From contig MU271149.1 in the NCBI GenBank assembly GCA_021432605.1, positions 558,001 through 622,000 of the forward strand: a stretch of 64,000 nt of DNA. Reading direction: 5' to 3'. Below, piece after piece: positions 30,342 to 40,994 of this stretch (position 1 is its first letter; each line of letters opens with the position of its first letter). This DNA comes from Coniochaeta sp. PMI_546 (taxonomy: Eukaryota; Ascomycota; Sordariomycetes; Coniochaetales; Coniochaetaceae). The notes under the pieces are model-generated. The model did no database searches. It was not told the origin of the DNA and was given only the letters and a program-made list of their open reading frames with translations. A program made the translations under genes and the position numbers.

Positions 30342-32598
30342 ATGCTGCGGACATCGATTCGATCCGTGAGGGCGCTCGGCAGCAGGCCTGTTGCTGCTGC
30401 TGCAGGCCGCCAATGGCACGCTGCCGTCGTGCGCCCAGCCCGTGTCGGCGCCGGCGAGGTAACAACACTTGGGCTCCCGTCAATTGAAGTTTGGGATTGT
30501 CACTGATCATTTGTGCCAATTGCAGAGATATTACGCAGATGACAAGAAGCCGAGCATTTCAGACCCCACACCCGCTGCCCTCCCTACATCAGAGACGAGA
30601 ACGAGTGCATCAGTGACGCCTCCTCCCCCCTCAGAGAAGACCGCCGACGCATTACCAGAAGTACCTGCACAGAGCGTGCCTCTGACACCACCAGCTCCAG
30701 AAGCAGTCAGCGCACCATCTGCGGCCAAATCAACACCACCACCGCCTCCTCCCCCTCCCCCTCCAGCAGCTACACCTTCCGCCCCCAAGAAGAAAGGTTT
30801 CTTCCGCCGCCTCCGCAACTACGTCCTCACCATCTCCATCCTCGGCGCTCTCGCCTTCGGTGGTGGCGTGTGGTACTCCCGCATCAACGACAACTTCCAC
30901 GACTTCTTCACCGAATACGTCCCCTACGGCGAGCGGGCCGTCCTGTACCTCGAGGAGTCGGACTTCCGCAAGCGCTTCCCCAATGTCACGAACCGGATCA
31001 CCAGCCACCGCGACGGCGGACCCCAGGTCAAGATCCCCGCCTCGAGCGGTGCCTCGTGGCGCGTAGCCGACAGCGGTGAGCCCGCCGGCCGACAATCGAG
31101 TGCCGTTCGCAAGGTCGAGGCTGCCCAGGACGCCGCCGCGAAGAACCCGGAGGCCAAGAAGCCCGCTGCAGCCAAGAAGGAGACCCCCAAGGTCGTCGCT
31201 GAGCCACCTAAGCCCACCGCAGAACCAGAGAAGGCACCTTCAGCTGTGGCTGGTCCCGTTCCTGTCACGTCTTCCTCGGACGTGCCCGCTCCTCCGTCCG
31301 GTGCAGCAGTCGCACCCAAGATCGTAGAACCTGCTGCCCCGGCAGCCAAGGAGGCACCGGTCTGGAAGGCTCCGGAGGTCGACGAGCCGTCCCGCTTCCC
31401 GCCCGCGTCGCCCATCGACCCTCTCGCCGTGAACGACGCCGCCGAACCGCTCGTCCAGGACCTCGTGCACATGCTCAACGACATCATCTACGTCGTCAAC
31501 GCGGACGGCGCCAACGACCGCTACGCCCCGACCATCGACAAGGCCAAGAACGAGCTGAACAAGGTCGGCGCCAAGATCAGGGACCTCAAGGCCGCCGTGG
31601 AAGCGCAGGCGGCCAAGGAGGTCGCGGCGCGCGTCGACGACTTCGACAAGGCGGCCAACGAGCTCGTGTCCCGCGTCGAGGCGGCCATGGCGTCGCAGGA
31701 GGCCAACTGGCGCCGCGAGTTCGAGGAGGAGATGGGCCGGATCAAGGCCAGCTACGACGACAAGGTCAAGCTCGTGATCGAGCGGCAGAAGCAGGTGGAC
31801 GAGGAGAGGGCCAAGAACAGGCTGCTGGAGCAGGCCATCGAGCTGCAGCGGCAGTTCGCCGAGGAGGTCAAGAGCCGCGTCGAGAAGGAGCGGGACGGCA
31901 GGCTGGGCAGGCTCAACGAGTTGTCGTCCGCCGTGGCGGAGCTGGAGAAGCTCACGACGGGGTGGAACGACGTGGTCGACACCAACCTGCGGACGCAGCA
32001 GCTGCACGTCGCCGTCGAGGCGGTCAAGGCCAGCCTGGAGGACGCCGCGCACCCGCGGCCGTTCGTCAAGGAGCTCGTGGCCCTCAAGGAGATCGCGGCC
32101 GACGACCCGGTGGTCAACGCGGCCATCTCGTCCATCAACCCGTCGGCCTACCAGCGGGGCATCTCGACGCCGGCTGAGCTGGTGGACCGGTTCCGGCGCG
32201 TGGCGGCCGAGGTGCGCAAGGCGAGCCTGCTGCCCGACGACGCCGGGGTGGCCAGCCACGCGTCGAGCCTGATACTCAGCAAGCTCATGTTCAAGAAGCA
32301 AGGGCTGGCGGCCGGGGACGACGTGGAGAGCATCCTCACGCGGACGCAGACGTACCTCGAGGAGGGCGACCTGGACAACGCGGCGCGCGAGATGAATGGG
32401 CTCAGCGGGTGGGCCAAGACGCTGAGTCGGGACTGGCTTGGGGAGGTGAGGAAGGTGTTGGAGGTGCAGCAGGCGCTTGAGGTATGTGTTTTTCTCTCTC
32501 TCTTTTACTCGCATGATTTACAAGGGTTTGACTAACGTTGCGGGCGTCTATAGGTTATCCAAACGGAGGCACGGTTACAGAGCTTGAAGGTCGAGTGA
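30342..32598 (+). CDS. mic60: MICOS complex subunit MIC60 / mitofilin (705 aa)
   Basis: This inner mitochondrial membrane protein is the core of MICOS, which forms crista junctions and contacts outer-membrane machinery. Exons are 30342-30458, 30526-32481 and 32554-32598, all in phase 0, with introns of 67 and 72 bases. Exon 1 encodes an arginine-rich presequence (MLRTSIRSVRALGSR). A proline/alanine-rich linker with ten consecutive prolines (110-119) follows, then one transmembrane segment (about 138-156, YVLTISILGALAFGGGVWY). After that comes an Ala/Pro/Lys-rich low-complexity stretch, a coiled coil (about 400-520) and the mitofilin signature domain. The short last exon ends VIQTEARLQSLKVE. 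Without it the frame would run into intron sequence, so the third exon is well supported. Confidence 0.94.
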
Positions 32599-33053
32599 GG
32601 TAGATAGACGGCAAAGAAGCGAGGAGTGGATTGGGCTGGTTGTTTTTTCTTTTGTCCTATGTACATTCCATTGACATTAGACACGCCGGCCAAAAGTATC
32701 CGAGTATCTCGGACCTGTGTACAAGATAGTCTGAATAGATGCTAGTAAACTGACTGAGTGCCTTTGTGTGTGTCTGTCGAGATGTTTTATACTGTATCGC
32801 CCCCTAAGTCTATATAAGTCTAGACTTACACTGGTGCTGTAGATGCTGCAGCCAATGATGCGATGCTCCATAAATTCTGCGCAACAAATCGTCTCCAGCG
32901 ACTTCGCTTGTCTTACACACATCAACTATAAACTCATCGTCAACGAGTCACTCTCAGAGAAAGACAGGCGATCTAATGCATCATGTATACCGTCGACTTT
33001 CTGCCATAAGTTCCAGCTTCAAATCCACCATCTCTGTGCTCTGCTCACAACGC
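32599..33053. other. Spacer between MIC60 and FPGS-A
   Basis: It holds the 3' end of MIC60 and the promoter of the next rightward gene. No gene or repeat was recognised. Confidence 0.5.
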
Positions 33054-34814
33054 ATGACAATGGCCACCAAATCAAGAACCTACAATGTTTGTGTCTCACC
33101 TCACCTCGCACCACCACAGACCTCACATCTCACAGGAGCCACGATACTAACTCTTCGGTCCAGGACGCAATCGACGCCCTCAACTCGCTGCAGACCCCCT
33201 ACGCCATCATCGAAGCCCGCCGCAAGGCAGGCATAAGGCCAGATGAGACCTCCATCCGCGAGATGAGGGACTACCTCTCTCGCATCGGCTACTCTGTCCG
33301 TCCCCTCCCTTCCTCTCTCTCTCTCACTCACCCTTCTAACAAAAACCCCCCAGCTCTCCGACCTGGACAAGCTCAACATAATCCACGTAGCAGGAACAAA
33401 AGGCAAAGGCTCCACCTGCGCCTTCGCCGCCAGCATCCTGTCCCAGCACCAAACCACCCACGGCCTGCCCCGCAAGATCGGCCTCTTCACCTCCCCTCAC
33501 CTGATCGCCGTCCGCGAGCGGATCCGCATCGACTCCGCCCCGATCTCAGAGGCGCTCTTCGCCCGGTACTTCTTCGAGGTCTGGGACCGCCTCGAGTCCC
33601 ACCCCGTCTCCGCCGAGCTGGCCGAGCTCGGCAGGCAGGACGACGAGCTCCGCGCCACGCCGCAGAAGCCCATCTATGCCCGGTTCCTGACCCTGATGAG
33701 CTACCACGTCTACCTGAGCGAGGGGGTGGACTTGGCCGTCTACGAGACCGGGATAGGGGGCGAGTACGACGCGACTAATGTCGTGGAGCGGCCGGTTGCG
33801 ACGGGGATTACGACGCTGGGGATCGATCATGTCTTTGTGCTGGGGGGGACGGTGGGGGAGATCGCCTGGCATAAGGCTGGGATTATGAAGGTGGGGAGCC
33901 CGGCTTATACGGTCGAGCAGGTGCCTGAGGCGATGGAGGTGTTGCGGCGCAGGGCACGGGAGAAGGGGGTGGAGTTGAGGGTTGTTGGGGTGGATGAGCG
34001 GTTGGAGGGGGTCCGGGTCAGGCCCGACGCGGTGTTTCAGAAGAGGAATGCGAGTTTGGGGATTGTGCTTGCTGAGGAGGCGTTGGGGAGGGTGGATCCT
34101 GGGTTTGTCAGGGGGGAGAGGCTGTCGAGGGAGTTTGTGGATGGGATCGAGAAGGTGGTCTGGCGGGGGCGGTGTGAGGTTCTTGAAGAGGGAGGGGTGA
34201 GGTGGCATGTTGACGGGGCGCATACGGTTGATAGTTTGAGGTTGGCGGGGCGGTGGTTTGCTTCGGAGTGTAAGAACAGGTATGTGTATGACTCACTGGT
34301 CGGCGGTGTGTGTGTGTGACGGAAAGACGCTAATGGGGTGGTGATAGGACCGGTCCGAGGGCGCTCATCTTCAACCAGCAGGGGCGGACGGAGGCAGTCG
34401 ATTTCCTCGAGGGCCTGTATGACGGCAGCAGGTCGGCGGATGGCAGGTCGTTTGACCATGTCGTCTTTTGCACGAACGTTACGTATGCTGAGACGGGGTA
34501 TAAGAGAGGTGAGTCCATCTACCAGGGTTGCCTTCTAACGTCGTTACTGACATGTCACAGACTTCGTGAACCACCAGTACGACCCCAAGGCGATAGAAAA
34601 GCTCACGCAGCAGCACATATTTGCAGACAAGTGGAGGGCATTAGACCCGTCTGCCAACGTCACCGTCCTGCCGAGCATCGAAGGCGCAATAAACCACGTC
34701 CGGGAGCTCACGAAGGACCTGAAAGAGGAAGACACAGTACAGGCGTTCATAACAGGCAGCCTCCATCTTGTTGGAGGTGCCCTGGGTATCTTGGAAGGCG
34801 CCGATGCGCTCTAG
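33054..34814 (+). CDS. Folylpolyglutamate synthase, five-exon copy (FPGS-A, 501 aa)
   Basis: This enzyme adds glutamates to tetrahydrofolates with ATP, retaining them in the cell and supporting methionine and nucleotide synthesis. Exons are 33054-33086, 33164-33295, 33354-34279, 34348-34508 and 34561-34814. The introns are 77, 58, 68 and 52 bases, two with unusual donors (GTTTGT, GTCCGT). A second ATG two codons in (33060) could be used. Motifs are the P-loop AGTKGKGS (68-75), TSPHLIAVRERI, GIGGEYDATN, GIDH, AWHKAGI and the Mur-ligase-like HVDGAHTVDS. The end is SLHLVGGALGILEGADAL. All catalytic motifs are present, so it should be active. It has no presequence-like extension and is probably cytosolic. 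It faces a second FPGS gene tail to tail, 75 bases away. Dihydrofolate synthase is a relative, but the sequence fits FPGS. Confidence 0.93.
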
Positions 34815-34889
34815 TGCTAGTGTCTATAGAGACAGAGCTTTTAATACGATACATTGACACACTCGTCATGTGGCATGGACAGGCAGCAT

Positions 34890-36584
34890 CTACTCCTCGA
34901 CATGCTCGATGTTCTTGATAACCGCCCCAACCAGATGGAAACTGCCGGTCACGAGCACTTTGGTGGTTATCCCCGCCCGCTTGTTGTCCTTTGCAGTCTC
35001 CAGAATGGTCTTCAGAGCTGGCTTCACTGCACTCTCAGTGCGCACGGCAACCTTCTTGAGTCCGGTGTCCCAGCCCCTGAGCACCCTCTCATTCGCCTCT
35101 TGAACACTTAAGTCCCTGGTCTCCCCTCCCACCGGCTCGTCCTCCTCGTTTCTGCAGAATATGGCCATGTCAAAAACGCTGTCGCCACCAGTAGTGGCCA
35201 GCTTCGCGGCTCTGAGCAAAACCGTCAGCAGGTGCGGCGCATCTCTCTCCTGCTGGTTGAAGACCAGTATCCGCTGCGCATTGTCGCTAGCCGCTGTATG
35301 CCCAAACCACTGCCCGGCAGCCTCAAGACTCTCATCCGTATGCGCACCATCAAGATACCACTCGATCCCCGTCTCCTCATCCCGAATCAACTCGCACCGG
35401 CCCCTCAGCGAAGCCGTCTTCAGTCCCTCGTAGAACTCCGTCGGCATATCCCTCAATGTATAGTCCTCTCCTGCAAAAGGCCCCTCAAACCTATGTCCCA
35501 ACCGCAGCAGATGCTCCCTCGCAGCCGCAACAGCAAGCGCCATATTATACTTCTGAAAGCCCCCCTGGAACCTCGCATCCTCGACACCCTCCCAGCAATC
35601 GACCTTCTCATCCGGGATCTCAACCAGCGTCGCGCCCTTTTCCACCGCTCGCTCCCTCAACACCTTCATCACCCCTTCCTTCCCGTCCAACCGTCTCGTG
35701 AACGCCTTCACACCTCTTTTGAAAATCCCAGCCTTATGCCACGCAATCTTCTCCGCCGTGTCGCCCAGCATAGCAACATGATCGATCCCCAGCTGCGTCA
35801 CCACCGCAGCCGTCACGGCCTCGGCGGGCACGACGTTGGTGGCGTCGTACTCCCCGCCGATCCCGCACTCGACCACGGCCGACCGGACGCCCTCGGACAG
35901 GAACACGTGCCACGCCAAGATGGTCAGGAACCGGAAGTAGAACGGCCTCGTCGAGCCTTCTTCCTCGTCCCGGCGGCCCTCGGCGGCCGCCGAGGCGGAG
36001 AACCTGTCCCACAGCTGGAAGAAGTACTTGGCGAATAAGTCCCGGCTGATGGGGTTGCCGTCGAGCATGATTCTCTCCCGGACCGAGACCACGTGCGGGG
36101 AGGTGTAGGTCCCTACCTTGCCTGCGGTTGAGGGATGGCGGGTGAGGATGGAGGTTGTCTGGGCTGAGACGCTGCCTTTGCCCTTTGTGCCGGCTATGTG
36201 GATTGTTTTGAGCCGGGCGAGGTCGGAGGGGGTGTAGCCTGCGCGTCTGAGCCAGAGGAGCATTTCTGGTATTGCTTGGGCGTTGAGGTCTGGTTTTTTG
36301 GGGGAGGAGGAGGGGGAGGATGAGGATGAGGGTGGTGGTGGAGGGGTGAAGAGGGAGGTGATGGCCTTGTTGGATTGGAGGGAGGAGAGGAGGTTGAGGG
36401 CTTCAATGTAGGTGCGGGTGGCCATGGTTGAGTAGTTGGGGGGGTGGCGTGGGGGGGAATGTGAGGATGGTGTTGTTGTTGTTGTTGCTCGGTGTATGTG
36501 TGTGAGGCCAAGAGCTAGAGTTGGTGATAGACGCGATGATGAGACGACGATGATGGGAGTGAGCGTGAGAAAGGCCCTCGACAT
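34890..36584 (-). CDS. Folylpolyglutamate synthase, intronless copy with presequence (FPGS-B, 564 or 511 aa)
   Basis: This is a second full FPGS, without introns. The frame has two good starts. The ATG at 36584 gives 564 residues. The ATG at 36425 begins MATRTYIEAL, the usual FPGS start, and gives 511. The 53-residue extension (MSRAFLTLTPIIVVSSSRL...) has no Asp or Glu and contains spaced arginines, serines and threonines, as mitochondrial presequences do. FPGS is known to work in both cytosol and mitochondria. Motifs are the P-loop AGTKGKGS (131-138), TSPHVVSVRERI, GIGGEYDATN, GIDH, AWHKAGI, YLDGAHTDES and the end GSFHLVGAVIKNIEHVEE. A Pro/Ser-rich insertion (about 81-97) precedes the P-loop. 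It differs enough from FPGS-A to be an old paralogue. It shares a 323-base divergent promoter with the Zn(II)2Cys6 gene. Confidence 0.92.
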   Translation of the reverse strand: MSRAFLTLTPIIVVSSSRLSPTLALGLTHIHRATTTTTPSSHSPPRHPPNYSTMATRTYIEALNLLSSLQSNKAITSLFTPPPPPSSSSSPSSSPKKPDLNAQAIPEMLLWLRRAGYTPSDLARLKTIHIAGTKGKGSVSAQTTSILTRHPSTAGKVGTYTSPHVVSVRERIMLDGNPISRDLFAKYFFQLWDRFSASAAAEGRRDEEEGSTRPFYFRFLTILAWHVFLSEGVRSAVVECGIGGEYDATNVVPAEAVTAAVVTQLGIDHVAMLGDTAEKIAWHKAGIFKRGVKAFTRRLDGKEGVMKVLRERAVEKGATLVEIPDEKVDCWEGVEDARFQGGFQKYNMALAVAAAREHLLRLGHRFEGPFAGEDYTLRDMPTEFYEGLKTASLRGRCELIRDEETGIEWYLDGAHTDESLEAAGQWFGHTAASDNAQRILVFNQQERDAPHLLTVLLRAAKLATTGGDSVFDMAIFCRNEEDEPVGGETRDLSVQEANERVLRGWDTGLKKVAVRTESAVKPALKTILETAKDNKRAGITTKVLVTGSFHLVGAVIKNIEHVEE

Positions 36585-36907
36585 CGCCAGACGTGTTATT
36601 TCAAGGCCTGGGCAGCCGATACAGGCCCATTGGATGATGATTAAAGTGATGTTCCAGCCTTGATCCTCCTCTCCAATTCTCTGCTGTATAACAGTAAAAA
36701 TGCACCGTCAATTGATGTCGTCGTCGATGCGAATTGAGTCGAGTGGGAAATCTGAAGCTATTTTAATGGGAGCGGGGCTGAGTTCTGCTCATGAGATCTC
36801 ACCTTAGTCATCTTACCAAAAGCTCACCTTTCTTCAGCTCTTATACACGATCCAATCTCGTGTATTTCATCAATATCCCCATCCCTTGATCAAAGGGGAG
36901 AGCAGAG
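36585..36907. promoter_or_regulatory. Short divergent promoter of FPGS-B and the Zn2Cys6 regulator
   Basis: Only 323 bases separate the two outward start codons, or 482 if FPGS-B starts at 36425. Transcription start position would decide which FPGS-B start is used. No named motif was recognised. Confidence 0.45.
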
Positions 36908-39219
36908 ATGTCGATGCCGCCGATCAACTTCTCTCCGAGGCAGGAAGACACCGAGATGTCCATGTCGACGGCCCCCGCCATCGCAGCACCCCCCGCCAAG
37001 GCCGCGCAAGCCTGTGTGCCGTGTCGCAAGCAGAAGCGCAAGTGCGACAAGGGCTTGCCAACATGCGGGCTCTGCTCGAGGATGGGCAGACTATGCGACT
37101 ACACCGACGTGCAGCAGGCCCCGACAGCCGAGGACCTCATGTCGATGCAGATGAAGATTGTCGAGCTCGAGCAGCGTCTCAACCAGAAGGAGCTGCAAAC
37201 ATCACACACCCTCGCCTCACCAAATGCGACTGCGAATACCATCTCGACGGGCGGCACTCCTGGCCCCTCGGCTTCTTTCATGAACACCGTCAGTGAGAAA
37301 CCGCCGCCGTGGATGCCGGCTCAGAGCAAGTTCCCCTCGGCCATGTTCCTCGACATCGACTGCTTCATCTACGCCAGCTTGCCCGTACCGAAGCCAGCTG
37401 CCGAAATTCCAATGGTAGCTATTTTCTGACTCTCTCTCTCTCTCCTGCCTACTCTGTTGTGATCCCTCTACTAGTGTGCAATGATCACTCGTAGCTTTTC
37501 TGTACTTGTGAATGTCGTCGTCCGTCTTCCGTATGCCCGACCACTCATACGCAGATGCCGTTCTCATACCTTGTATGCAAGGAGCTCATCCACTAACAAG
37601 CACCTAGGACGTCCTCGAGATCCTGAGCAACGCCAACGCCCTCCAGCAGACCGTGACGGACTACTTCAACACCATCCACTGCTGGTTCCCCATCATCTCC
37701 AAGAAGCGGATGAACATGGGCCACCCCCTGTTCGAGGGCGGCTCAGACCTCGCCATGCTGTTCCTCGCCATGAAGCTCGTCGCTTCTCAGCCGGTGAACG
37801 GCGTCGCGAGCGTAGACAGCCACCTGTACGTGGCGGCCAAGAAGTTTCTTGCCCTCCTCGAGTCCAGCGGGACCATCTCGATCATGTACCTCCAGGCTAT
37901 GATCCTGGTGGCCATATACGAGTTCGGCCACTCGATATACCCCGCCGCGTGGATGACCATCGGGGCCTGCTCGCGGTATGCCGAGATCCTCCGCTTGCCC
38001 TCGTATAAGGACTCTGTGGTCATCCTAGGCCAAGCCGTAAGTGGTTCTTCCCTCTTCCGAGTCACTCGCGGCAAGACTGTTACTAACCTGAGAAACAGGC
38101 GACGTGGACCGAGCTAGAAGAGAGAAGAAGGGTATGGTGGGGGATATTCGTGCTCGACCGAGTCATCTGCCTGGGAAACAAACGACGGACTCTTGCCCCT
38201 GAGCCGGGACCTAATGACATCCTACCCATGAACGACACTGCCTGGGTAAGCTTGCTCCTATCCCTACCCATCACTCCAAGCAAGATCATACTTACAGTCC
38301 ACAGGACGAAGGAGACGTGGCCAACGCCCTCCAGTCCGCCGTCTCCGCCCCCCTAACCGACCCCCAGGGTCCCTTCGCCCGCCTCTGCCAAGCCGCCATC
38401 CTCATCGACCGCGTCGAGTCGCACCTCCGACAGACAATCCGCCGGCACAGGTCCCGCGAACCCGAGCCCTTCTCGACGCAAGAAGTCTGCACCCTGATCG
38501 ACGACCTGACCTCCTTCTCCTCCATCGTCAGCGCCGAGCTGGCCGCCACCTCCCACTCCCCGGCACCGCCCAACATCCCCTCCCCGCAGCAGCCCCACTC
38601 CCCTCCCAGCGCCTTCACCTACCCGAGTCCCATGTACAGCAACCCGACCGCCCAGCAATCGCCAGCCTCATCCTCCTCCCACTCCCACTCCCACTCCCAC
38701 TCCCACTCCCACTCCCCCAACACCCAACCCTCCCCCCAACCCCTCCCCCACCCCTCCTCAATCCCCTCCCTCCTCCCCCCTCACTTCCTAACCTTCTCCG
38801 CCCAAATCCTCCTCTACGACCTCTACTGCTGCCCCGAAGACCTCCTGACCTCCGGGCCCGGCACCAGCTCCGACCTCCCCAAGACCCCCTCCAGCCTAGC
38901 AATGCAAGTCCGCGCCGTCACGGGGATCCGCGCCTCCTCCCTCGCCGTCCGCGACGCCGGCGTCGAGCTCCTAGAGTACGCCATGCTGCCCTCCAACCTC
39001 GCCCGCGTGGGGCCCCTGGTCCTCGACTCCCTCTACGCCGCCATGGCCACCCTCCACTGGCTTTGGAAGGAGGGCGGCGAGGAGGCCATAGGCCAGGCCC
39101 TGGGCGACGTCAAGCGGACGCTGGCTAGGCTGGACATGCGCTGGCGCCTGGCGAGGGATTATCTTGGTTTGGAGAGGTATCATGATGTTACTACCGCTAT
39201 GGAGTGGAGGGCTAGGTAG
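36908..39219 (+). CDS. Zn(II)2Cys6 fungal-specific transcription factor (665 aa)
   Basis: This is a nuclear DNA-binding regulator of unknown target. Exons are 36908-37414, 37608-38036, 38099-38245 and 38305-39219. All joins are phase 0, and the introns are 193, 62 and 59 bases. The N-terminal binuclear zinc cluster has cysteines at 36, 39, 46, 53, 56 and 63 (CVPCRKQKRKC and CGLC). A short linker and heptad-like helix follow (MSMQMKIVELEQRLNQ, about 79-94), probably for dimerisation. The middle part (HCWFPIISKKRM, ILVAIYEFGHSIYPAAWMTIGACSR, RRVWWGIFVLDR) is the fungal-specific transcription factor domain. The last exon has a Ser/His repeat of six SH pairs and Pro/Ser-rich segments. It is divergent from FPGS-B, but regulation of that gene is only a possibility. 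The first intron's donor (GTAGCT) is weak, yet the join EIPM-DVLEIL keeps the frame. Confidence 0.88.
38677..38712 (+). repeat. (TCCCAC)6 coding microsatellite
   Basis: Six perfect hexamers encode a Ser-His repeat inside the regulator's last exon. Copy-number change adds or removes whole SH pairs without frameshift. Confidence 0.9.
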
Positions 39220-39656
39220 GGTGATCTCGGGCTGGGGTTGATATGGGGTTGGGATAAGGATAAGGGGAACGTGTGGAGTATTCGCGGTGGTTTTGGTTTG
39301 ATTTGTGTATCGCGGCCCTGTATGATTGTTTGATATAGGTGGTCTATGTGTCCAGCGGTTATCTGATTCCCAGCATTTCACTCAACACAAGAGGCAGCCC
39401 TGCTTGGGAATTAGCAGCGATGTTCTGTCTCAACTCGGCAATCCTGACTGGACAGCGACAAACGGGACAAAAAGGGCCATGGACAGACAACTCGTCCAAA
39501 GAGGAAAAGCTCATGACTCGGTTTCTTAGCAACCCATCTATGTCTAGAAACATCTACTCATACACGCAGCACGCTCGCGCAACGCTCATTCCCCTTCCCC
39601 CTTCCCTCCCTCCTCACATCTAAAAAAGCTTCACATAACCCCCGCAATCCATAGCG
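39220..39656. other. Tail-to-tail spacer
   Basis: The 3' regions of the rightward zinc-cluster gene and of the leftward MCR1 gene meet here. A CT-rich stretch lies near 39590-39620. Nothing else was seen. Confidence 0.5.
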
Positions 39657-40994
39657 CTAGAACTTATAAACCTGCTCAGGCGTATATCCCAAATCCTTCA
39701 GGATCCCAACCAGCTCCCCCTGGTCGCGGGGACTCTTCTTGTCCCCGGAGATGCTCTTCATCATCCCCGGCGGGCCGCAGACGAAAAGCTTGATGTTCTC
39801 CGTCTTGGGCTCCGGCAGCACCGTCTTGAGCAGCTCCTTGTCGATGTACCCCTTTGCGCCAGTCCACTCCTTGGGCGGGTTGTCCAGGACGTAGAAGGCG
39901 CGGAAGCGGTTGGGGAAGGTGTTCTCCAGGTGGGCCAGCTCGGACTTGAGCAGCACGTCCTCCTCGGTGACGTTGCCGACCACCAGGGTCACCTTGGTCT
40001 TGTCGTTGGGGTTGTTGAAGATGGCCCGGCACAGCTGGTACATGGGCGTGATGCCCGTGCCGCCCGCGATCAGGCCGATGTGGGCGTGCTTATTCTCCGC
40101 CCAGGGGTACTTGGGGAGGGGCCCCTTGATGTCGAGCCGCTGGCCGGGGACCATGTCGTGCAGGTGGGTGGACATGGGCCCGTTCTCGTACTTCTTGATC
40201 AGGAGATCGATGTAGCCCTTGGTGTCTGGTTCATCCCTGTCAGTTTTATTTTTCTTTTGTCTTTTCACGTCCCATGCACACGCCATTAAAAAAAAAGAAA
40301 TGAGATGTAGGAAGCGAGAGAGAGAGACACATACCCTCGTCAGAAATGGGCGTATAAGGCCGCAGGACCGGCTTCTCGGCGCCCTCGGGCTTGTACTTGG
40401 CCAGCACGGCGCTGGCGACGTGCAGGCCGGACACCATGTCCTCCTCGGGCAGCTTGAAGCGGAAGCGCTTGGTGTTGTGGTTGACGATCTCGACGTCGTC
40501 GAGCTTCAGGGACAGGAAGCCCTGGTCGCCGCCGGTGAGTGCCGCCTTGGGACCCGAGGCGGGCAGGCCGGCCTTGCTGGCGGCGTCCTGGACCTTCTCC
40601 TCGGCCTTCTTGGCTGCGGGGGTGCCGGACAGGAAGTAGTAGCCCGCCCCGCCGAGGCCGAGGGCGGCCGCGGCGCCGTAGAGGAGGGTGTTGCTGCTGC
40701 CCTTGGGCTCGCCTGAGGGAGGGACGGAGCCGCCGGTGGCGCCTTGCGGGGTGGAGGTTGCGGTCTCGGTGGCATATTTGCGGTATTGCTGCGGTTGGTC
40801 GAAGAGGGGGTTGGTTAGCTATTGTTCATATCGTGACACGAGGCAATTGGGGACAATGGCGCCATCTCTCTGACTGCTCAAGGGCGGAAAGCTTTGGAGC
40901 GGAAAGCTCCGGAGGCTTTTGAAGAATGAGTTCAGGAACTTACCTGGCGAACCGGCGCGGCGGCGCGGAAGACCGACCTTGCGAACATGGTCAT
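39657..40994 (-). CDS. mcr1: NADH-cytochrome b5 reductase, mitochondrial (MCR1, 357 aa)
   Basis: This FAD enzyme passes electrons from NADH to cytochrome b5 or to antioxidant acceptors at the mitochondrial outer membrane and intermembrane space. Exons are 40994-40944, 40788-40335 and 40225-39657, with introns of 155 and 109 bases. An in-frame ATG at 40988 is an alternative start. The N-terminus [17 protein letters not shown] is a presequence. A membrane segment lies at about 51-71 ([19 protein letters not shown]), then RPYTP (160-164, FAD), GGTGITP (223-229) and CGPPGMM (318-324, NADH). The C-terminus is EQVYKF. The last intron has two AG acceptors 11 bases apart. Only the distal one (exon from 40225) keeps the frame and gives [12 protein letters not shown], as in the family. 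The length and presequence favour MCR1 over the microsomal CBR1. Confidence 0.93.

Noticed and set aside
31240-32514. 424-codon minus-strand frame across MIC60
   Set aside because: It mirrors the MIC60 exon and is Leu/Arg/Asp-biased, as expected from antisense of GC-rich codons. MIC60 has the motifs and splicing.
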